Below are positions 7,650-12,169 of a stretch of 14,166 bases of DNA, one piece after another; position 1 is the first letter of the stretch, and the number at the start of each line of letters is the position of its first letter. The DNA comes from an uncultured Butyricicoccus sp. (GTDB lineage Bacteria; Bacillota; Clostridia; Oscillospirales; Butyricicoccaceae): positions 1 to 14,166 of the forward strand of contig USLE01000007.1 in assembly GCA_900555465.1 (NCBI GenBank), given 5' to 3'. The notes below the pieces were generated by a model, which made no database searches, was not told where the DNA came from, and saw nothing but the letters and a program-made list of their open reading frames with translations. The position numbers and the translations under genes are program-made.

Positions 7650-8084
7650 ATGAAGATTCAGGACAAAACCACATTTGATGCGCAGAACATTTTCGGTCAG
7701 GGGCAGCCCAATACCGCCTTTGCCCAGTTTTTCATCGGCAATTCCTATCTGAACCCGCTGACAAAGCCCGGCGAGAGCGCGGTGGGGCTCGCAAACGTCA
7801 CCTTTGAACCGGGATGCCGCAACAACTGGCATATCCATCATGCCAAGAGCGGCGGCGGACAGATCCTGATCTGCACAGCCGGCGAGGGCTGGTATCAGGA
7901 AGAAGGCAAGGATGCCGTCAGCCTGACGCCCGGCACGGTCATTGTTATCCCGCCGGAGGTAAAGCACTGGCACGGCGCCAAGGCGGACAGCTGGTTTTCC
8001 CATATCGCCGTGGAGGTGCCCGGCGAGGAGACCGCGAACGAATGGCTCGAGTCGGTAGGGGATCAGGCATATGCCCGCCTGTGA
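7650..8084 (+). CDS. Cupin protein, (R)-mandelonitrile lyase-like subfamily
   Basis: A 144-residue single-domain cupin. The metal site is visible: His61 and His63 (WHIHH), Gln71 (GGGQILICTAGEGWYQEEG) and His106 or His108 (PEVKHWHGA). A Gln in place of the usual Glu, the WxH start, the TAGxGWxQxEG strand and KHWHGA are shared with manganese-dependent cupin hydroxynitrile lyases such as the Granulicella enzyme, as I recall that family. Here the first motif carries an insert (AKSGG), common in the larger family. The physiological reaction in clostridia is unknown; these cupins commonly travel with carboxymuconolactone decarboxylase-like proteins and aldo/keto reductases. The ATG at 7650 has AAGGAGG seven bases upstream. 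It lies 50 bases after the MerR-like gene and 72 before the next gene. Confidence 0.92.
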   Translation: MKIQDKTTFDAQNIFGQGQPNTAFAQFFIGNSYLNPLTKPGESAVGLANVTFEPGCRNNWHIHHAKSGGGQILICTAGEGWYQEEGKDAVSLTPGTVIVIPPEVKHWHGAKADSWFSHIAVEVPGEETANEWLESVGDQAYARL

Positions 8085-8156
8085 GCAGACGACAGGGTTA
8101 TATGAACACAATTTACAGTTTGCAGCACAAACAGCGTCGAAAGGAGTCCATATCTT

Positions 8157-8846
8157 ATGAAGAACTATCGGGAAACCGACCCGGAATTTGCAGAACGCTT
8201 TGAGCAGTTTGCTTTTGAAGAGGTGGTAAACGAGCCCGGCCAGCAGCTCGACGAGGTCACCCGCCACATGGCCATTCTGGCGACCCTGCTGGGATGCCAG
8301 GGGACGGAGGCGTTCGGTCTCGAACTGCCCTGTGCGCTGGATGCGGGCGTAACGCCCGTTATGGCCAAGGAAATCGTGTATCAGGCCGTGGATTATCTTG
8401 GGATCGGCAGGGTGCTGCCGTTTCTGGACATCACCAACGAGGTGCTGTCGTCCCGCGGCATAGCACTCCCGCTGGAGGGACAGTGCACCACGACGATGGA
8501 AGACCGGCTGGAGAAGGGCGCACAGGCGCAGGCGGATATTTTCGGGCCGCATATGCTGGAGGCATGGAAAACCGGCCATATCAACCGCTGGCTCGCGGCC
8601 AACTGCTTTGGCGACTACTATACCCGCACCGGGCTGACGCTCGCTCAGCGGGAAATGATCACCTTCTGCTTTTTGGCGGCGCAGGGCGGCTGCGAGCCCC
8701 AGCTCACCGCCCATGCCAAGGGCAACATGAATCTGGGCAATGACAAGGCTTTCCTGATTCGTGTGGTCTCCCAGTGCCTGCCTTATATCGGCTATCCCCG
8801 CAGCCTGAACGCCATTACCTGTGTGAATCAGGCCGCGGAGGGGTAA
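8157..8846 (+). CDS. Two-domain carboxymuconolactone decarboxylase-like protein
   Basis: A 229-residue protein with two carboxymuconolactone decarboxylase (CMD/AhpD-like) domains in tandem. The first spans about 15-95 (FAFEEVVNEPGQQLDEVTRHMAILATLLG...MAKEIVYQAVDYLGIGRVLPFL) and the second about 145-226 (LTLAQREMITFCFLAAQGGCEPQLTAHAKGNMNLG...VVSQCLPYIGYPRSLNAI). The second keeps the QGGCEPQLxAH motif (Cys179, Glu180, His186). The first lacks a CxxC or His equivalent and may be structural. Family members range from gamma-carboxymuconolactone decarboxylase to alkyl-hydroperoxidase-type thiol enzymes. A Cys-Glu-His motif without CxxC argues against a classical AhpD disulfide mechanism. AAAGGAG lies 10 bases before the ATG at 8157. 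It is the last clear gene of the operon, and the aromatic-degradation activity should not be assumed. Confidence 0.92.
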   Translation: MKNYRETDPEFAERFEQFAFEEVVNEPGQQLDEVTRHMAILATLLGCQGTEAFGLELPCALDAGVTPVMAKEIVYQAVDYLGIGRVLPFLDITNEVLSSRGIALPLEGQCTTTMEDRLEKGAQAQADIFGPHMLEAWKTGHINRWLAANCFGDYYTRTGLTLAQREMITFCFLAAQGGCEPQLTAHAKGNMNLGNDKAFLIRVVSQCLPYIGYPRSLNAITCVNQAAEG

Positions 8847-8850
8847 CACA

Positions 8851-8928
8851 TGGCGATCCGCTCTGTCAATGCTTTTATGCGAGAACATACCCGCAGCGCT
8901 CATTTATATCTGCTGCGTGTTGTTTAGC
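8851..8928 (+). CDS. Possible 25-residue small protein
   Basis: An ATG at 8851 opens a 25-codon frame ending in TAG at 8926-8928. The product starts MAIRSVNAFMREHTRSAHLY, continues LLRVV, and is basic. A strong GGAGGGG lies six bases upstream, overlapping the end of the decarboxylase-like gene, so the two would be translationally coupled. No family is recognised. The ribosome site may be a coincidence, since GCGGAGGGG also encodes the A-E-G end of the upstream protein. It is followed by a terminator 21 bases later, so it would be inside the operon transcript. Confidence 0.25.
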
Positions 8929-8949
8929 TGCGTCGGCTCCAACATACAG

Positions 8950-8989
8950 AAAAGCCGCAAGGACCGAGATTTTGGTCCCTGCGGCTTTT
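8950..8989. terminator. Bidirectional terminator between decarboxylase-like gene and recombinase gene
   Basis: Bases 8950-8965 pair with 8974-8989 around an 8-base loop: AAAAGCCGCA and GGACC arms with one mismatch, ending in TTTT on the + strand and a matching T-tract on the - strand. It sits between convergent genes (8846 and 9017) and probably ends both transcripts. Confidence 0.88.
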
Positions 8990-9016
8990 GAACATATGGC
9001 AATATGTTTAACTGTT

Positions 9017-10054
9017 TCACGCTTCTTCTTCCTGCGTTTCCGCGGTATGCGGCTTGACCGAAGCCAGCGGGTTTTTGGCTGCGGCTTCGCGCAGGCTGCT
9101 GTCCTCGATATGGGTGTAGATCATGGTCGTATTGACGCTGGTGTGCCCGAGGATGTTTTGCAGCGTGCGGATATCGACGCCGTTCTGATACATCAGCGTC
9201 GCCGCGGTGTGGCGCAGCTTGTGCGCAGAGTATTTCTGCGTATCCAGCCCCGCCTGACCGAGGTGCTTTTTGACCAGCCACTTGACCGTCTGCACATTGA
9301 TGCGGTTGCGGTTGCGGCTGATGAAGAGCGCGTTTTTATCCTTGTCGTGCGGCGTGAGGCGCTTGGGCAGATAGTTTTCCAGCGCAAGGCGGCAGGCATC
9401 GTTGAGGTATACGGTGCGCTCCTTGTTGCCCTTGCCGAGCACACGCACGGTATCCCCCTGAAAATCCGACAGGTTGAGCCCCACCAGCTCGGACACACGC
9501 AGGCCGCAGTTGAGGAACAGCGTCAGGATGCAGTAGTCCCGCTCCGCATACTCCCCCTGCACGGATTCGAGCAGGCGCACGCTGTCATCCGTTGTCAGAT
9601 AGACAGGCAGCGACTTGCGGATGGTAGGTGACTCCAGATTGCTGACCGGATTGACCTCGAGCACATGCTTTTTATCGGTCAGATAGCGGAAAAACGCGCG
9701 GATCGCAGAGACCTTGCGCGCGCGGGAATTGCTGTTCAGGCCGTAATCCGTGGCCGCGCTGTTCTGCTGCGTCGGACGCTCGCCCGACATGTACTCCAGA
9801 TAGTCGTAGGCGTCGGACAGCGTAACGTCCTGCAGGAAAGCGAGATCGATGTCGTCTATCGGGATCTGGTCGATCGGCATATCCTTGGGCACCAGCCCTT
9901 TGTTGTGCTTGAGCACCCGGAAGAACAGGCGCAGGTCCAGATAATATTCGTGCGCAGTCTTGGCGGACTTGCCCTGAATGGTGGAGATATAGGTCAGGAA
10001 ATCGCGCAGGAGGCGCGGTGCATCTGCGGCGTATTCTGACATGGGTTTATCCAT
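9017..10054 (-). CDS. XerC/XerD-type tyrosine recombinase
   Basis: A 345-residue site-specific tyrosine recombinase. An N-terminal SAM-like core-binding domain (about 13-125) carries AKTAHEYYLDLRLFFRVL and a helical linker. The catalytic domain (about 150-325) has all conserved residues: Arg186 (LRVSEL), Lys208 (GKGNKERTV), His278 and Arg281 (HKLRHTAAT), His304 (LGHTSVNTT) and the nucleophile Tyr313 (MIYTH). AAAGGAGG lies 8 bases before the ATG at 10052-10054. Length and features suit a chromosomal XerC/D-like protein that resolves chromosome dimers at dif-type sites, rather than a phage integrase with an AP2-like N-terminus. No attachment or dif site, excisionase or cargo is visible nearby, so a housekeeping role is favoured; XerC and XerD cannot be told apart here. 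It shares its divergent promoter region with the macro-domain gene. Confidence 0.92.
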   Translation of the reverse strand: MDKPMSEYAADAPRLLRDFLTYISTIQGKSAKTAHEYYLDLRLFFRVLKHNKGLVPKDMPIDQIPIDDIDLAFLQDVTLSDAYDYLEYMSGERPTQQNSAATDYGLNSNSRARKVSAIRAFFRYLTDKKHVLEVNPVSNLESPTIRKSLPVYLTTDDSVRLLESVQGEYAERDYCILTLFLNCGLRVSELVGLNLSDFQGDTVRVLGKGNKERTVYLNDACRLALENYLPKRLTPHDKDKNALFISRNRNRINVQTVKWLVKKHLGQAGLDTQKYSAHKLRHTAATLMYQNGVDIRTLQNILGHTSVNTTMIYTHIEDSSLREAAAKNPLASVKPHTAETQEEEA

Positions 10055-10087
10055 CTGCGCGGCCTCCTTTCATTCGTTCACCCGTAT

Positions 10088-10116
10088 ATTATATCGCTTT
10101 GCCACTTTTTCGTCAA
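10088..10116 (-). promoter_or_regulatory. Promoter of the recombinase gene
   Basis: On the - strand, TTGACG (10111-10116) and TATAAT (10088-10093) are 17 bases apart, close to the sigma-70/sigma-A consensus. The start would fall near 10081, giving a leader of about 27 bases before the ATG at 10054. Its -35 is two bases away from the -35 of the opposing promoter. Confidence 0.78.
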
Positions 10117-10118
10117 AC

Positions 10119-10147
10119 TTGCTTTTTCCCCCCGCGCGACGTATAAT
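10119..10147 (+). promoter_or_regulatory. Promoter of the macro-domain/WYL operon
   Basis: TTGCTT (10119-10124) and TATAAT (10142-10147) are 17 bases apart. The start would be near 10154, with a leader of about 29 bases carrying GAGGGG before the ATG at 10183. It is back to back with the recombinase promoter. Confidence 0.75.
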
Positions 10148-10182
10148 AAGTCCAATAAACCACCCGGAAAGAGGGGCTAATT

Positions 10183-10707
10183 ATGCAACGTCTGCAAATC
10201 ATCCAAGGGGATATTACCAGGTGCACGACCGATGCCATCGTCAACGCGGCCAACACCACCCTGCTGGGCGGCGGCGGTGTGGACGGCGCGATCCACCGCG
10301 CGGCCGGCCCGGAACTGCTCGCAGAGTGCCGCACCCTCGGCGGCTGCAAAACCGGCGAGGCCAAGGCGACCCGCGCGTACCGCCTCCCCTGCCGCTATGT
10401 CATCCACACACCCGGCCCGATCTGGCACGGCGGCAAGTCGGGCGAGGACGGGCTGCTTGCCGGCTGCTACCGGAACTGCCTGACTATCGCATCCGAACTG
10501 GGCTGTAAGACGGTTGCCTTTCCCTCGATTAGCACCGGCGTATACCATTTCCCGGTTGCGCGCGCGGCGCGCATCGCGGTCGGCACCATCCTGCAATACC
10601 TCGCCGCGCACAGCGAGATTGAATGTGTGACAATGGTCTGCTTTGACGCTGTGACGCTGGCTGCCTATCAGCAGGCGCTTGCGGAAACGGAGGCAGCCAA
10701 TGGCTAA
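10183..10707 (+). CDS. Macro-domain protein, O-acetyl-ADP-ribose deacetylase-like
   Basis: A 174-residue single macro domain. The ADP-ribose site is intact: GDIT (9-12), DAIVNAAN (17-24, catalytic-type Asn), [14 protein letters not shown] (29-42, with the Asp used by MacroD-type hydrolases) and [12 protein letters not shown] (113-124, phosphate loop). These mark the MacroD/YmdB group, which removes O-acetyl from O-acetyl-ADP-ribose or mono-ADP-ribose from aspartate/glutamate side chains. The ATG at 10183 has GAGGGG seven bases upstream. The stop overlaps the WYL regulator gene by 8 bases, so the two are translationally coupled, and a shared pathway such as NAD or stress signalling is likely. 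No ADP-ribosyltransferase partner is visible in the window. Confidence 0.95.
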   Translation: MQRLQIIQGDITRCTTDAIVNAANTTLLGGGGVDGAIHRAAGPELLAECRTLGGCKTGEAKATRAYRLPCRYVIHTPGPIWHGGKSGEDGLLAGCYRNCLTIASELGCKTVAFPSISTGVYHFPVARAARIAVGTILQYLAAHSEIECVTMVCFDAVTLAAYQQALAETEAANG

Positions 10708-11698
10708 AGGCCCGAACCAGAAGCTCAAGCTGCTGTATCTGTATCAAATCCTGCTGCAAAAGACGGATGAGGAGCACAGGATGAGCATGGACGAGCTGCT
10801 TGCCGCGCTTTCCCGCTGCGGCGTTGCGGCGGAGCGCAAAAGCATCTACTCGGATATCGCCGCTTTGCAGGATTTCGGGCTGGATGTAGTGATGCAGCGC
10901 GGCCCGGGCGGCGGCTACTATGTCGCCTCGCGCGATTTCGAGCTGCCCGAGCTCAAGCTGCTTGTGGACGCGATCCAGTGCTCGCGCTTTATCACGGAGA
11001 AAAAGTCCAATGAGCTGATCAAAAAGATCGAGTCCCTCGCCAGCGAGCCGCAGGCGCGCGCCCTCCAGCGGCAGGTCTATGTCTCCGACCGCGTCAAGAC
11101 GCTGAACGAGAGCATCTATTATAATATCGACACCCTGCACAACGCAATTTCCGAGGGCGTGCAGATCACCTTCCAGTATTTCGAGTGGGTGCTCGACTTC
11201 TCCAAGGCGCAGCGCATCCAAAAGCGCTACCGCAAGGATGGCGCGCTGTATCAGGTCAGCCCGTGGGCGCTGACCTGGGATGACGAAAATTACTACATGG
11301 TCGCCTATGACAGCGCATCGGACTCCATCCGCCACTACCGCGTGGACAAGATGGAACATATCGCCCTCACCGCGCACAAGCGCGAGGGAAAACAGCTGTT
11401 TCAGGATCAGTTCAACATCGCTTCCTATTCGCGCAAGGTGTTCGGCATGTTCTCCGGCGAGGAGAAAACCGTGCGCCTGCGGTGCGAGAACCGCTTTATC
11501 GGCGTCATCCTCGACCGGTTCGGCTCGGATATCATGGTGCAGCGGCTGGATGATGCGCACTTTGCGGTAAATGTCTCCGTCGCGGTCAGCCCGCAGTTTT
11601 TCTCCTGGGTGTTCGGGCTGGGCGGCGCCGTGCAGATCATCGAACCGGCCGACGTCTGCGCGGCGTTCCGGCAGCAGTTGCAAGATCTGCTGAAGTAA
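10700..11698 (+). CDS. WYL-domain transcriptional regulator
   Basis: A 332-residue regulator. Residues about 8-62 form a DeoR/HTH_11-type winged helix ([31 protein letters not shown]...[17 protein letters not shown]), followed by [21 protein letters not shown], the usual linker to the WYL part. The WYL domain (about 147-225) shows [10 protein letters not shown] and [23 protein letters not shown], the conserved Y-x-V-x-P-W-x-L strand pair for which it is named, then RHYRVDKM. The C-terminal WCX-like extension runs to about 330. WYL domains bind nucleic-acid or nucleotide-type ligands and regulate stress, DNA damage or defence genes. The start is the ATG at 10700, with CGGAGG six bases upstream; a TTG in the same frame at 10679 has no better site. 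It overlaps the macro gene, so they form one operon. Confidence 0.93.
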   Translation: MAKGPNQKLKLLYLYQILLQKTDEEHRMSMDELLAALSRCGVAAERKSIYSDIAALQDFGLDVVMQRGPGGGYYVASRDFELPELKLLVDAIQCSRFITEKKSNELIKKIESLASEPQARALQRQVYVSDRVKTLNESIYYNIDTLHNAISEGVQITFQYFEWVLDFSKAQRIQKRYRKDGALYQVSPWALTWDDENYYMVAYDSASDSIRHYRVDKMEHIALTAHKREGKQLFQDQFNIASYSRKVFGMFSGEEKTVRLRCENRFIGVILDRFGSDIMVQRLDDAHFAVNVSVAVSPQFFSWVFGLGGAVQIIEPADVCAAFRQQLQDLLK

Positions 11699-11722
11699 GT
11701 CCGTTTTATGGGACTCCTTTCC

Positions 11723-11731
11723 TGGTACAAT
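11723..11731 (+). promoter_or_regulatory. Candidate extended -10 promoter of the 37-residue protein gene
   Basis: TGGTACAAT at 11723-11731 has an extended -10 form (TG, one base, TACAAT). The matching -35 region (GTTTTA near 11703-11708, 17 bases away) is poor. Transcription would begin near 11738, 24 bases before the ATG at 11762. It may let the small gene be expressed apart from the WYL operon. Confidence 0.4.
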
Positions 11732-11761
11732 AAGTACAACAAAAAGAAAGGAGAACCGAAC

Positions 11762-11875
11762 ATGGGCTACTCGATCGAATATGTAAATGGACACATCGAA
11801 GTGTATGATGAAAACGGCGCGTTTCTGTTTTCCGCAGACAACAAGCAGGAAGCGCTCGAGGAACTCGCCGCCTGA
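11762..11875 (+). CDS. Small 37-residue protein
   Basis: An ATG at 11762 with AAAGGAG eight bases upstream opens a 37-codon frame ending in TGA at 11873-11875. The product starts MGYSIEYVNGHIEVYDENG, then AFLFSADNKQEALEELAA, an acidic protein. The pattern of two short beta strands (YSIEYVNGHIEVYDENGAFLFSAD) followed by a helix (NKQEALEELAA) looks like a compact folded mini-domain, and similar short proteins occur in clostridia. Function is unknown. The strong ribosome site, the candidate promoter and the hairpin terminator 17 bases after the stop argue that it is a real gene. It follows the WYL gene by 63 bases. Confidence 0.78.
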   Translation: MGYSIEYVNGHIEVYDENGAFLFSADNKQEALEELAA

Positions 11876-11891
11876 CAGACAGATACAGCAG

Positions 11892-11920
11892 AAGCTCGCA
11901 GGTTTTCGCCTGCGAGCTTT
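11892..11920. terminator. Hairpin terminator after the 37-residue protein gene (29-base repeat, copy 1)
   Basis: AAGCTCGCAGG (11892-11902) pairs with CCTGCGAGCTT (11909-11919) around TTTTCG. The hairpin ends in TTT only, so it is a weak canonical terminator, but it is correctly placed 17 bases after the stop of the small gene. The whole 29-base unit recurs exactly at 12137-12165. Confidence 0.6.
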
Positions 11921-12135
11921 GAGGCTGTCGAAAAACTAAGTTTTTCGAACAGCCTCTCGATCGGAACCACGCTTCCGATCGAATTTGCGACTCCGAACCG
12001 CGCCCTACGGGCACAATTCGGAGTCGTTTTGTATAAAAACCGAGATACATGCTCCCGGTTTTTATGGAAATTGCGGCGAGCCGCAATTTCCTATTTCATG
12101 CGCGCTGCGGCGCGAAAGACTTTTTCGACAAGCTG
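11921..12135. repeat. Possible MITE-like element with imperfect terminal inverted repeats
   Basis: The left end (11921-11935) and the reverse complement of the right end (12121-12135) agree at 12 of 15 bases, including a run of TGTCGAAAAA. The left end is itself the arm of a hairpin (11921-11956). The element is flanked directly by the two 29-base hairpin copies. No transposase or short target duplication is clear, so this is a suggestion only. Confidence 0.3.
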
Positions 12136-12165
12136 AAAGCTCGCAGGTTTTCGCCTGCGAGCTTT
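12136..12165. terminator. Hairpin terminator after metH (29-base repeat, copy 2)
   Basis: AAAGCTCGCAGG (12136-12147) pairs with CCTGCGAGCTTT (12154-12165) around TTTTCG. It starts four bases after the metH stop on the - strand. Bases 12137-12165 are an exact copy of 11892-11920. Confidence 0.65.
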
Positions 12166-12169
12166 CTTT

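Larger units (their letters stand above)
11876..12169. other. Hairpin-rich non-coding region
   Basis: No credible gene lies in these 294 bases. Eight inverted repeats follow each other with little spacing: 11892-11919 (11 pairs), 11921-11956 (15 pairs with one bulge), 11957-11982 (10 pairs), 11988-12026 (10 pairs, with a CCC-tac-GGG stem inside), 12033-12065 (10 pairs), 12066-12091 (11 pairs), 12101-12114 (5 pairs) and 12136-12165 (12 pairs). The outer two are copies of each other. The stretch 11921-12135 begins GAGGCTGTCGAAAAA and ends, as reverse complement, CAGCTTGTCGAAAAA, an imperfect terminal inverted repeat. It could be a small non-autonomous repeat element, an array of terminators or a structured RNA; sequence alone does not decide. 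Confidence 0.7.

Noticed and set aside
8102..8203. ATG at 8102 opening a short frame into the CMD gene
   Set aside because: It has no ribosome site, is out of frame with the CMD gene and its product has no family character.
9017..10054. Tyrosine recombinase as the mark of a prophage or integrative element
   Set aside because: No attachment-site repeat, excisionase, tRNA or cargo was found. Flanking genes look chromosomal and the protein resembles XerC/D.
10081..10095. AT-rich stretch near the recombinase start as a possible dif site
   Set aside because: It lacks the two recombinase-binding arms of a dif site and is explained by the TATAAT of the recombinase promoter.
11876..12169. CRISPR array
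   Set aside because: The repeated 29-base unit occurs only twice, 245 bases apart; the other hairpins differ from one another and there are no regular spacers.
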